DNA of 64,000 nt. Source: Rhodospirillaceae bacterium (lineage in GTDB: Bacteria > Pseudomonadota > Alphaproteobacteria > Rhodospirillales > Rhodospirillaceae). The notes under the pieces are model-generated. The model did no database searches and was not told where the DNA came from. It was given only the letters and a program-made list of their open reading frames with translations. A program made the translations under genes and the position numbers. Location of the stretch: assembly GCA_947476695.1 (NCBI GenBank), contig CANJRD010000002.1:186001-250000 (forward strand), written 5' to 3'. Below are positions 7,885-16,109 of this stretch, piece after piece. Position 1 is the stretch's first letter. Every line of letters starts with the position of its first letter.

Positions 7885-9087
7885 TTACTTGCGCGCGCCG
7901 AAGATGAACCAGCCGCCACGACCGTGCGGCGGCGCCTTGATCTCGCCCTTGAGGAACTGTTCGTACTGTTCGGGCGAGAACACATTCACGTCCGGCACTT
8001 CCAGCTCGAAGGCTTTGCTTGCATCGAAGCCGGCTTCGGTCAGCAGCGCGGTGTAATCCTGGCTGCGGAATGCGCTGTAGAAGGGCTCGTTATTGTAGCG
8101 TGAGTCCCAATCGAACGTGGCGTTCAGCAGATCGGGGCTCGACTTGTGCGGCGGCAATTCCATGTGCGCCACGATGCCGCCGGGCGCGAGAAGGCGATAG
8201 CACTCCTTCAGCACGTTCCTGGTCGCCTGCACCGAAATCTCGTGCAGGAAGAAGCTTGAGACGATCAGATCGAAATAGCCGTCGGGGAAATCGGTCTGCT
8301 CACAGTTCTGTTGGCTGAAGTGCACGTCCACGCCGTCGTGGATCGCCTTCGCATGGCCATAGCGCAAGCTGGGCGCGGCGATGTCGGCGCCGTGCAGTTC
8401 CACGCCCGGGAACAGCTTCCCATAGGCAAACAGGTTCTTGCCTTCCTGCGTCGCCATGTCGAGCACGCGGCGCGGCTTGAAGTCGGTGTAATGACGCTTC
8501 AGGTAAGTGCCGACCGAAACGCCGACCATGCTGAAATCGCGCTTGGTGTTGGCATTCGGACCAGAGATGCGGCGGCCCTGCAGGATCATCGCCTGGCTAA
8601 CGTCATCCGGCGCACGCTCCGACCAGTAACCGCCCGGCGTCAGGTGTGCGTCGAGGCCGGTCATGTACTTTGGAAAAGTCATATCCGGATTCAGACGCAG
8701 CGTTCCTTTGGTGGTGTTGTGGCTGATCGCTTCACGTACAGCGTCGTTGAATGCGGGCGCGGCGCGTTCGATCGCGGGAATGACAGACTGCGGGCCCATC
8801 TCCTGGGCGTTGTAACGGAAGGAGCTGTAGACCTGGAAGAACGTGTTGTCGTGCAACGCGTCCAGAATCTCCTTGCCGTTCGACGGCGCGCGGCCGTGCT
8901 CGCGCATGAACGCGGGTTTCACGTCGCGCTCGTACTCATCCCAAACCTTGAAGCGCAGATTCATCATCGCATGCGCAAGCAGCGTGCCGGTGAAGCGCGT
9001 GCGCGTGTATTCATCATGTGACTGACTGAAGAGCGCGTCCGGATTGGGAACACCGGCTTCTTCCTGGGTCAACTGAGCTTCAGGCAT
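7885..9087 (-). CDS. Class I SAM-dependent methyltransferase (copy A)
   Basis: A 400-residue paralogue of the next gene downstream. The methyltransferase core shows RVLDMATQEGKNLFAYGK (motif I, with the usual Gly-rich loop altered to ATQEG), LHGADIAAP, YFDLIVSSFFLHE and LLAPGGIVAHME. The N-terminal half carries GLDAHLTPGGYWSERAPDDV, matching the paralogue's HLQPGGY block. It is 38 bp upstream of its paralogue and follows the MFS gene, so all three can be one transcript. The motif I difference suggests the two copies have diverged in substrate or activity. Confidence 0.85.
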   Translation of the reverse strand: MPEAQLTQEEAGVPNPDALFSQSHDEYTRTRFTGTLLAHAMMNLRFKVWDEYERDVKPAFMREHGRAPSNGKEILDALHDNTFFQVYSSFRYNAQEMGPQSVIPAIERAAPAFNDAVREAISHNTTKGTLRLNPDMTFPKYMTGLDAHLTPGGYWSERAPDDVSQAMILQGRRISGPNANTKRDFSMVGVSVGTYLKRHYTDFKPRRVLDMATQEGKNLFAYGKLFPGVELHGADIAAPSLRYGHAKAIHDGVDVHFSQQNCEQTDFPDGYFDLIVSSFFLHEISVQATRNVLKECYRLLAPGGIVAHMELPPHKSSPDLLNATFDWDSRYNNEPFYSAFRSQDYTALLTEAGFDASKAFELEVPDVNVFSPEQYEQFLKGEIKAPPHGRGGWFIFGARK

Positions 9088-9132
9088 TGTTTGCTCTCAA
9101 GAACAAAGAGGGGCGCTTGAAGAACCTATATA

Positions 9133-10509
9133 TTACCGCGATTCACTCCAAGCCAGTGCTCGCTGTGCCGCTGCGCGATAGGCGGGACGTCCCAGCGTGA
9201 CCAGCAGTACGCTCAACCCGCCGGCGAGGATGTAAACTGTCACAAGACTCCAGCGCAGTCCGGTGGGGCCGGTGTACACGTTGTCGGACAGGACGCCGAC
9301 CGCATAGGTGCCGGCGCTCAAGGAAATCAAACCACTTAGCAACGTGTAGAACGCGGTGAGCTGGCCGCGCAGCTGGTTGGGCGTGATGTGACTGACACCC
9401 ATCAATGCTGCCGAGGTCGACCAGTTCGAGGTGGTGGCCATCAATAAGTAAGCTGGGATCATTAAATTGGAACTCGGTGCCGAGTACACCAAAGGTCCGA
9501 TGATCATCGACACAAAGCCGTGAACCAGGGCGGCGATCATGGGCGCATCCTGACGGCCCTTGGCGATCCAACGGGCCATCATCCAGCCGACCGTGAAGGC
9601 GCTTGTCGCGCCGACGATGGAGGGAAGAACGAGGAAGTTGCCGACTTCTTCGGGCGTCCACTTGTAGACGCGCAGGATGAACGTCGCCGCCCAGGTGATC
9701 TGAGCATAGATGCACAACACGTTCAGTGAGCAACTCGCCAGCAGCGTGGTGTAGGCGACCCAGTTGATGCGCAAATGCGCGATCAGCGGGGCAAGCGTCA
9801 TTCCGCCGGCCTGGGTTTTCTCGCGCCGTTCGGGTTCACGCACGCTCAGCGCAAATAGGGCCGAGACGGCGAGGCCGGGCACGCCCACGATCAGGAATAC
9901 GATCTGCCAATCGTGCAGCGTGTCAACGAATGCGGGGGAGAAACTGCGGACTATGTCCGACAGCGCTACCGCATGGCCGCCGATCAGGCTGCCGAACATG
10001 GTGCCGCCGGTCCCGCCCAGCAGAAAGACGCCATAGGCCTTGGCGCGGCGTGCCGGCGGCAGGTAGTCGGCGATCAACGATCCTGCGACGGGCAAAACAC
10101 CGGCTTCACCGAGGCCGACGAAAATGCGGCTGATGAACAGCCACTGGAAATCCTTGGCGAAGCCGCAGGCGATGGTCGCCGCGCTCCAGACAAAGATGCT
10201 GAGCGCGAGAAGCAGCGCCCGGTTCGTGCGGTCGGTCACGAAGCCGAGCGCCAGGCCGAACGTCGTATAGCAGATGGCGAAGGCGAGGCCTTGCAGCAGA
10301 CCGATCTGCGCGTCGGTGACGCCGAGGTCGGCTTTGATTGGCTGGACCAGCAGGCTGATGATCGAGCGATCCACAATCGCGAACGTGTAGGCGATGATCA
10401 GCACCACCATCACGTACCAGGCATAGCCCGCGTTGGGCCACGGGGGCTGCGGCGTGTTGGGCTCCATGGCGGCTGCGCTCTCTTCAGTGACGCTGCTCAT
10501 TCGGCTCAT
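9133..10509 (-). CDS. MFS transporter, about 12 membrane segments
   Basis: A major facilitator superfamily permease of about 458 residues. Segments begin at YAWYVMVVLIIAYTFAIVDR; the loop between helices 2 and 3 reads LGFVTDRTNRALLLA, a variant of the G-x-x-x-D-R-x-G-R-R/K motif, and SRIFVGLGEAGVLPV matches helix 4 of the anion/organic acid group. I set the start at the ATG preceded by GGGG; a reading from 10665 adds 52 residues with no membrane character. The gene is divergent from the carboxylesterase and upstream of the two methyltransferases, so it may import or export their substrate. Confidence 0.85.
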   Translation of the reverse strand: MSRMSSVTEESAAAMEPNTPQPPWPNAGYAWYVMVVLIIAYTFAIVDRSIISLLVQPIKADLGVTDAQIGLLQGLAFAICYTTFGLALGFVTDRTNRALLLALSIFVWSAATIACGFAKDFQWLFISRIFVGLGEAGVLPVAGSLIADYLPPARRAKAYGVFLLGGTGGTMFGSLIGGHAVALSDIVRSFSPAFVDTLHDWQIVFLIVGVPGLAVSALFALSVREPERREKTQAGGMTLAPLIAHLRINWVAYTTLLASCSLNVLCIYAQITWAATFILRVYKWTPEEVGNFLVLPSIVGATSAFTVGWMMARWIAKGRQDAPMIAALVHGFVSMIIGPLVYSAPSSNLMIPAYLLMATTSNWSTSAALMGVSHITPNQLRGQLTAFYTLLSGLISLSAGTYAVGVLSDNVYTGPTGLRWSLVTVYILAGGLSVLLVTLGRPAYRAAAQRALAWSESR

Positions 10510-10734
10510 CCCCACGCCACGTACGACCCTGCTGAACGGTGGCATGGTATGGGTATTGAACACATCCGCCCATACCGCATAATTCACGGACCGGGCGATG
10601 TCTCTGATATGGGCTGATATTTCACCGGCTGACCAGTCCATCCGGTGGACAAACTGCCGGTCCACAACGCGCGGCTTTGCTTGTGGCGGCTCCCGGAGCT
10701 TGGCTACGATGGCCCACCCAGGGAGGGAGCCACC

Positions 10735-12327
10735 ATGATCGACCGTCGCGCCTTACTTTCGAACATCGTGATCGGTACCGCCGTCACGACGATGTCTAAT
10801 TCACGTGCATTCGCCGACGAACCGATTGCGCAGACCAATGCGGGCAAGATCCGCGGCGCGGTGGACAACGGCATCTTTGTCTTCAAGGGCGTGCCCTACG
10901 GTGGCGACACAGCCAAGACGCGCTTCAAGGCGCCGACCGCGCCGACGCCGTGGGCGGGTGTGAAAGATTGCCTCGCCGAGGGCCCGATCGCGCCGCAGGT
11001 CGAGAAGAGCCGCGACTACAGCAAGATGAGCGAGGACTGCCTGGTCCTCAATCTGTGGACTCCCGGTTTGAAGGACGGCCGCAAGCGCCCGGTGATGCTG
11101 TGGCTGCACGGCAGCGGCTTCACGGGCGGTTCCAGTCGTGGCGCCTATGGCGCGAACCTCGCCCGTCGGGGCGACGCGGTGGTGATCGCCATCAATCACC
11201 GTGTTGGTGTGATGGGCTTCCTGTATCTCGCCGAACTGGACAAGGAGTTCGCAGACTCCGGTAACGCCGGCATGCTCGACATTATCCGCTCGCTGCAGTG
11301 GGTGAAGGAGAACATCGAGAACTTCGGCGGCGATCCGAAGAACGTCACCGTGTTCGGCTGCTCGGGCGGCGGCGCCAAGCAGGACATCCTGCTGGGCATG
11401 ACTCCGGCGAAGGGCCTGTATCACAAGTCGATCATCCAGAGCGGCGGCTCCGATCTGCGCACCAAGACGCGCGCGCAGGGCATCGAGGCGATGGAATCCT
11501 ATCTGAAGGAGATCAAGCTTTCGCCCGCGCAGGTTCGGGATCTGCTCAAAAGGCCGATGCCGGACATCATCAACGGCCTGCGGCGTGACTCGGTCAATCC
11601 GAACAACGACCAAGGCATCCAGCGTTACTTCTCGCCGGTCGTCGACGGCAAGAATCTACCGCGCGACAGCTTCATCCCGGACGCGTCGCCGGTCTGCGAA
11701 GACGTCGCGCTGATCGTTGGCAACGGCAAGTGGGAATACACCTCGCTGATCGGTGGCCCGAATCCGAAGCTGTTCGAGGCCGGATGGGACGAAGTGACGG
11801 TGGAACTCGGTAAGCAGTTCGTCGAGTTCGAGCTGCCGCACGATCCGAAGATGGTCTTGGCGGAATACCGCAAGATGTATTCGCAGATGTCGGCACCGGA
11901 TGCTTTCTTCCTGGCGGTGACGGATTCCAAATTCTTCATCGGTTCGCAGATGCAGGCCCAGCGCAAAGCCGCGCAGCGTGCTGCGGTCTACAACTATCAA
12001 GTCACCTGGGTCCCGCCGTCGAAGGATGGACACCTCAAAGCGCCGCACGGGATCGAAGTGCCGTTGGTGTTCGACAGCGTCAAGGAAACCCCAGGCCAGA
12101 CCGGCGGCGGCGCGGAAGCGCAAAAGCTGGCCGATCAGATGGCCCCGGCTTGGGCGGCCTTCGCCCATACCGGCGATCCCAACCACAAGGGCATTCCGCA
12201 CTGGGGCAAGTTCGACACCAAGACCTATACGACCATGTACTTCGACACGCAGTCGAAGGCCGGCAACGATGCCGACCACGACCGCCGTGTGTTCTGGGAA
12301 AGCCTGCAGCGTAACGTGCACGCCTAG
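10735..12327 (+). CDS. Type B carboxylesterase, Tat-exported
   Basis: A 530-residue alpha/beta-hydrolase of the carboxylesterase/cholinesterase family. The N-terminus MIDRRALLSNIVIGTAV is a twin-arginine signal, implying periplasmic action after folding. EDCLVLNLWTP and WLHGSGFTGGSS form the oxyanion region, the nucleophile is Ser210 in FGCSGGGAKQ (the usual GESAGG is altered to GCSGGG), and the catalytic His is in KAPHGIEVPLVF. AGGGAGGGAG just before the ATG fixes the start. It probably cleaves an ester substrate whose products are handled by the adjacent MFS, methyltransferase and MmgE/PrpD genes; this is inference from position. Confidence 0.9.
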   Translation: MIDRRALLSNIVIGTAVTTMSNSRAFADEPIAQTNAGKIRGAVDNGIFVFKGVPYGGDTAKTRFKAPTAPTPWAGVKDCLAEGPIAPQVEKSRDYSKMSEDCLVLNLWTPGLKDGRKRPVMLWLHGSGFTGGSSRGAYGANLARRGDAVVIAINHRVGVMGFLYLAELDKEFADSGNAGMLDIIRSLQWVKENIENFGGDPKNVTVFGCSGGGAKQDILLGMTPAKGLYHKSIIQSGGSDLRTKTRAQGIEAMESYLKEIKLSPAQVRDLLKRPMPDIINGLRRDSVNPNNDQGIQRYFSPVVDGKNLPRDSFIPDASPVCEDVALIVGNGKWEYTSLIGGPNPKLFEAGWDEVTVELGKQFVEFELPHDPKMVLAEYRKMYSQMSAPDAFFLAVTDSKFFIGSQMQAQRKAAQRAAVYNYQVTWVPPSKDGHLKAPHGIEVPLVFDSVKETPGQTGGGAEAQKLADQMAPAWAAFAHTGDPNHKGIPHWGKFDTKTYTTMYFDTQSKAGNDADHDRRVFWESLQRNVHA

Positions 12328-12348
12328 GTTTTCCGGCTAAGCCAGATT

Positions 12349-12384
12349 CGGGCGTGTTCACGCGTTAAATCGTGAACGCGCCCG
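12349..12384 (+). terminator. Strong stem-loop after the carboxylesterase
   Basis: A 14-bp stem, CGGGCGTGTTCACG paired with CGTGAACGCGCCCG (one G-T position), encloses the loop CGTTAAAT. It lies 22 bp after the carboxylesterase stop. The tail AGCTATATTT is only moderately T-rich, so termination efficiency is uncertain. Confidence 0.55.
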
Positions 12385-12430
12385 AGCTATATTTGCGGCC
12401 TGCCAGCTGTTGATGTAGGAAACTGGCCTC

Positions 12431-13078
12431 ATGGTATTCGACACCCGCCGCCAGCTGCCCAGCCGCCGAATCTTCAACGTCTCTCGCGAGATGCCGAAGA
12501 ACCCGTACCTGCCGCGGCAGCGTCTCTACGCGCGCGTCGGACGCCTGATGTTGATCTGGCTGTGGGCGAAGCGGATGTGGCGCTATCTCGCGCCGGAGAC
12601 GATCAAGACGCCGGAGCAGGAAGCCGACGCCTACATCGCGAACCTGCGCGCCGCGTCGCTCGACGATGTGGCGGCCGTGCTCTCGGCGGCGCTGATCGCG
12701 CGCAAGACGCTCGACACGACGCGTTTGGTCGAAACGCCTTTCCCGAACGACGACTTCGACGGTAATAGCGAACTCGACGAGGCGGCCCGCGACCGGTTGG
12801 CGGCCTATGCGGATGAACTGCGGCGCTTTCAGGCCACCTGCGCCACCTCCGGGATGACGCTCGGGCATTCCGTCGCGAAGGGACTGGATACCTGGATCCT
12901 CACCGCGCGTGCGTTGGCGATGCCGCACATGCTCGAAAAGGGGCGTGAAGCCTGGACTCTGCTGAAAAAGGGCGACGACCGCCTGGAGAATTCTTTCCGC
13001 TTCATGATCCGCCGCGAGATCACCGACGTGGAGCGCGAGTATCTCGCTTATCGCCCGGCCGCGCTGACCAAGCCCTAG
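12431..13078 (+). CDS. Hypothetical protein, 215 aa
   Basis: An unrecognised protein with a basic N-terminus, a possible amphipathic or membrane-associating stretch RLMLIWLWAKRMW (about residues 38-50), then mostly helical sequence with an Arg-rich C-terminus FRFMIRREITDVEREYLAYR. No catalytic motif was recognised. It is the only gene between the carboxylesterase and a convergent secreted protein. An internal start at MPKNPYLPRQ would remove 20 residues. Confidence 0.6.
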   Translation: MVFDTRRQLPSRRIFNVSREMPKNPYLPRQRLYARVGRLMLIWLWAKRMWRYLAPETIKTPEQEADAYIANLRAASLDDVAAVLSAALIARKTLDTTRLVETPFPNDDFDGNSELDEAARDRLAAYADELRRFQATCATSGMTLGHSVAKGLDTWILTARALAMPHMLEKGREAWTLLKKGDDRLENSFRFMIRREITDVEREYLAYRPAALTKP

Positions 13079-13093
13079 TGCGATCGTGCGCGC

Positions 13094-13471
13094 CTACGGC
13101 GACTGACGCCAGGTGCAGGTGCCGGACGCCGGCACGTCCATCGCCATCGCGGCCTTGTCGCAGAGGCTGACGCGCTTCTGGCAGATCATGCCGGCTTTGC
13201 CTTCGATCACCAGCAGGCCATCGGCGATGCCCCATTCGTGCAGCTTTTCGCAGCCGGGAATGTTGCTGGGATAGCGATAGGTAATCTCATCCAGCGGCGA
13301 GACGCTGTGCTCGATCAGCTTCCAGGTATAATTCCGGAACGCGTACGAGAAGCGCATCGTGATCGGATCGGTACGATTGTTGGAGATGCGGATCTCCGCT
13401 TTCTCCTGCGGTGCCTGCGCCATCGCTGGCGCGGCGCATGCCGCAATCATTAAGATTGCAAAGAGCTTCAT
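13094..13471 (-). CDS. Small secreted protein, 125 aa, four or more Cys
   Basis: MKLFAILMIAACAAPAMAQ is a clear signal peptide with an AMA cleavage site. The mature part is about 106 residues with a beta-rich look (IRISNNRTDPITMRFSYAFRN) and cysteines in PGCEKLHEWG, MICQKR, SLCDKA and GTCTWR that could form two disulfides. I do not recognise a named family. A perfect palindrome CTTTACA-A-TGTAAAG lies about 43 bases upstream of the start, between this gene and parE, and may be a repressor site for it. Confidence 0.7.
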   Translation of the reverse strand: MKLFAILMIAACAAPAMAQAPQEKAEIRISNNRTDPITMRFSYAFRNYTWKLIEHSVSPLDEITYRYPSNIPGCEKLHEWGIADGLLVIEGKAGMICQKRVSLCDKAAMAMDVPASGTCTWRQSP

Positions 13472-13513
13472 GCACTCGCCCTCCCCATCGCGCCGGAAGT
13501 GTGCACTCGTCTA

Positions 13514-13528
13514 CTTTACAATGTAAAG
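13514..13528. promoter_or_regulatory. Perfect 15-bp palindrome upstream of the secreted protein gene
   Basis: CTTTACA-A-TGTAAAG is a perfect 7-bp inverted repeat around a single base. It sits in the 68-bp gap between the parE stop and the start of the 125-residue secreted protein, where a promoter would lie. The shape resembles operators bound by dimeric repressors such as TetR-type proteins; the binder is not identifiable from this window. Confidence 0.45.
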
Positions 13529-13539
13529 ATGTAGTGCCG

Positions 13540-15555
13540 CTAAATGTCCAGGTCCGCGGTCGCGAACTGGGCGCGTTCCTGGATGAAGCGGAACCGCTCC
13601 TCCGGTTTACGGCCCATCAGCTGCTCGACGAGTTTCGCGGTGTCGCGCTGTTCGCTCTTGGCGTCGTCGCCGGCGAGCATGACCTTGAGCAGAACCCGTT
13701 TACCCGGGTCCATCGTGGTGTCTTTCAGCATCGACGCCGGCATTTCGCCCAGCCCTTTGAATCGGCTGACATCGACTTTGCCGCGGCTGTCGAAGACGTC
13801 CTTCAGCAACCGGGCTTTGTCGGCATCGTCCATCGCGTAGACGGTCTTGCCCTTCTGACTCAAGCGATACAGCGGCGGCAGGGCGAGGAAGAGATGGCCG
13901 TTAGTGATCAGCTGCGTCATCTCGCGATAGAAGAACGTCATGAGCAAGCTGGCGATATGGGCGCCGTCGACGTCGGCGTCCGTCATGATAATGATCTTCT
14001 CGTAGCGCAGTTTGCTCTCGTCGTAGCGATCACGGATGCCACACCCGAGTGCCTCGATCAGGTCCTGGAGTTCCTGATTGGCGCGCAGTTTCTCGTCGGA
14101 CGCGGACGCCACGTTCAGGATCTTGCCGCGCAAGGGCAGGATGGCCTGCGTCTCGCGACGGCGTGCCTGCTTGGCGGAGCCGCCGGCCGAGTCACCTTCG
14201 ACGATGAACAGTTCGGTGCCCTTGGGCGAGGACTGGGTACAGTCCGTCAGCTTGCCGGGCAGGCGCAGTTTCTTGGTCGCGGATTTCCGCGACATGTCCT
14301 GGTCTTGCTTCTTGCGGATGCGGTCGTTGGCGCGCGCAATCGTCGTTTCAAGCAGCGCGTCGGCATTCGTCGGATGGCCGGACAGCCAGTGATCGAAGTG
14401 ATCCTTCACCACGTTGTCGACCAGACGCTGCGCGTTGACCGACACCAGCTTGTCCTTGGTCTGGCCCTGGAACTGCGGTTCCTTGACGAAGACCGACAGC
14501 ATCATGCAGGCGCCGCCCCAAAGGTCTTCGCCGGTGACGTTGGCGAGGCCCTTGGTCTTGTTCGTCATCTCCGCATAGCCCTTGAGGCTGCGCAGAAGTG
14601 CGGCCTTCAGGCCTTGCTCGTGCGTGCCGCCTTCGGGCGTCGGAATCGTATTGCAGTATGAGTTGAGGAAGCCTTCCTCATCGTCGGGCCAGCAGATCGC
14701 CCACTCGCACTTGCCTTCCTTTTCCGGGAAGTCGGCCTTGCCATCGAAGAAGCCTTCGATCAGGCGCTTGCGACCGGTCATGACCGTCGATAGGTAATCG
14801 ACCAGGCCGTTGGCGAAATGCAGTTCTTCTTCGACCGGGGTTGCGTCGTCGCCCTTGATCAGGCTCGGGTCGCAAGCCCAGCGCACGCGGACGCCTTCGA
14901 ACAGGTAAGCCTTCGAGCGCACCATGCGGTAGACGGTGGCCGGCTTGTAGTGGGCCTCGTCGCCGAAAATCTTGGTGTCGGGCACATAGCGCACGGTCGT
15001 GCCGCGACGGTTCACCGGGCCGACCTTGGTCAGCTTGCTTTTCGCCAGGCCGCGGCTGAAGTCCTGTTTCCACGCGACCTTGTCGCGCGCGACTTCCACG
15101 GTCAGTTCGCTCGAAAGCGCGTTCACCACGCTGATGCCCACGCCGTGCAGACCGCCGGACGTCTGGTAGACCTTGTCGGAGAACTTACCGCCCGAGTGCA
15201 GCGTGGTCATGATGACCTCAAGCGCCGACTGCTTCGGGTACTTCGGATGTGGGTCGATCGGAATGCCGCGGCCGTTGTCGCGTATCGTCACGACATTGCC
15301 GGGCGCGAGCGACACTTCGATGGTGTTCGCATAGCCGGCGACGGCTTCGTCCATCGCGTTGTCCAGCACCTCGGCGATGAGGTGATGCATCGCGCGTTCG
15401 TCGGTGCCGCCGATGTACATGCCGGGGCGACGGCGAACAGGCTCGAGCCCCTCGAGGACTTCGATGTCCTTCGCGGTGTAGTCGCCGCGGCTTTCGGGCT
15501 TCGGCTTCGCGGCTGCCTGCTTCTTGGCGCCGCCGTTCTTGAAGAGATCGGCCAT
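13540..15555 (-). CDS. parE: DNA topoisomerase IV subunit B
   Basis: A 671-residue GHKL ATPase/TOPRIM protein that, with ParC, decatenates daughter chromosomes. Motifs run in order: EVLDNAMDEAVAGYA (ATP/Mg site), IRDNGRGIPIDPHP, SGGLHGVGISVVNALS, TOPRIM block FIVEGDSAGGSAKQARRR with LPLRGKILNV, then IMTDADVDGAHI and the C-terminal RFKGLGEMP. The size and the C-terminal GRKPEERFRFIQERAQF support ParE over the longer GyrB, which normally has about 130 extra residues in proteobacteria. It is a solitary gene on this strand, with parC elsewhere. Confidence 0.95.
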   Translation of the reverse strand: MADLFKNGGAKKQAAAKPKPESRGDYTAKDIEVLEGLEPVRRRPGMYIGGTDERAMHHLIAEVLDNAMDEAVAGYANTIEVSLAPGNVVTIRDNGRGIPIDPHPKYPKQSALEVIMTTLHSGGKFSDKVYQTSGGLHGVGISVVNALSSELTVEVARDKVAWKQDFSRGLAKSKLTKVGPVNRRGTTVRYVPDTKIFGDEAHYKPATVYRMVRSKAYLFEGVRVRWACDPSLIKGDDATPVEEELHFANGLVDYLSTVMTGRKRLIEGFFDGKADFPEKEGKCEWAICWPDDEEGFLNSYCNTIPTPEGGTHEQGLKAALLRSLKGYAEMTNKTKGLANVTGEDLWGGACMMLSVFVKEPQFQGQTKDKLVSVNAQRLVDNVVKDHFDHWLSGHPTNADALLETTIARANDRIRKKQDQDMSRKSATKKLRLPGKLTDCTQSSPKGTELFIVEGDSAGGSAKQARRRETQAILPLRGKILNVASASDEKLRANQELQDLIEALGCGIRDRYDESKLRYEKIIIMTDADVDGAHIASLLMTFFYREMTQLITNGHLFLALPPLYRLSQKGKTVYAMDDADKARLLKDVFDSRGKVDVSRFKGLGEMPASMLKDTTMDPGKRVLLKVMLAGDDAKSEQRDTAKLVEQLMGRKPEERFRFIQERAQFATADLDI

Positions 15556-15689
15556 CGTGGCTTTTGACCGTGGACGTGTTCTATGGTGGGGACAAGTTCG
15601 GGGGGCCTTTTACCGCCGACCCTACGGGCCGGTAAAGTATGGGTTTGGGCCCAAGTTCACAACATCTTGTGTTTTCTGGGAAAAACTGC

Positions 15690-16109
15690 ATGTCCGCGCC
15701 GGAAATCCAGCCTACGGAGCCGCATGGGTCGATTTCGCTGCGGATCATGCCGGCCCCCGCCGACACCAACCACCTCGGCAATATCTTCGGCGGCTGGGTG
15801 CTGTCGCAGATGGACGTGGCCGGCGCGTTGCACGTCACCAACCTGACCAATCAGCGGGTGGTGACGGTGGCGGTCGAGAGCATGAAGTTCCACAAACCGG
15901 TGCAGGTTGGCGACGAAGTCACCTGCTACACCCGGACGGGCCGGGTAGGCCGCACGTCCATGGAAGTCGTGATCGAGACCTGGGTGCGCAAGCAGTACAA
16001 GAAGGGGCCGCTGCTGCACGTCACCAGCGGGACGTTCGTCTACGTCGCCATCGATGAGGCGGGAACGCCGACCCCGATCAAGCTCGACACCGAAGCCGCA
16101 TCACGGTGA
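15690..16109 (+). CDS. Acyl-CoA thioesterase, YciA/hotdog family
   Basis: A 139-residue single hotdog-fold enzyme expected to hydrolyse acyl-CoA to free acid and CoA. The signatures are PADTNHLGNIFGGWVLSQMD (catalytic Asn/His/Gly and the following acidic residue) and ESMKFHKPVQVGDEVTCYT. The start giving MSAPEIQPTEPHGS matches the family's usual N-terminus; the longer reading from 15639 adds 17 residues lying in the promoter region. The 3' end overlaps the convergent acyltransferase gene by 9 bp. Confidence 0.9.
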   Translation: MSAPEIQPTEPHGSISLRIMPAPADTNHLGNIFGGWVLSQMDVAGALHVTNLTNQRVVTVAVESMKFHKPVQVGDEVTCYTRTGRVGRTSMEVVIETWVRKQYKKGPLLHVTSGTFVYVAIDEAGTPTPIKLDTEAASR

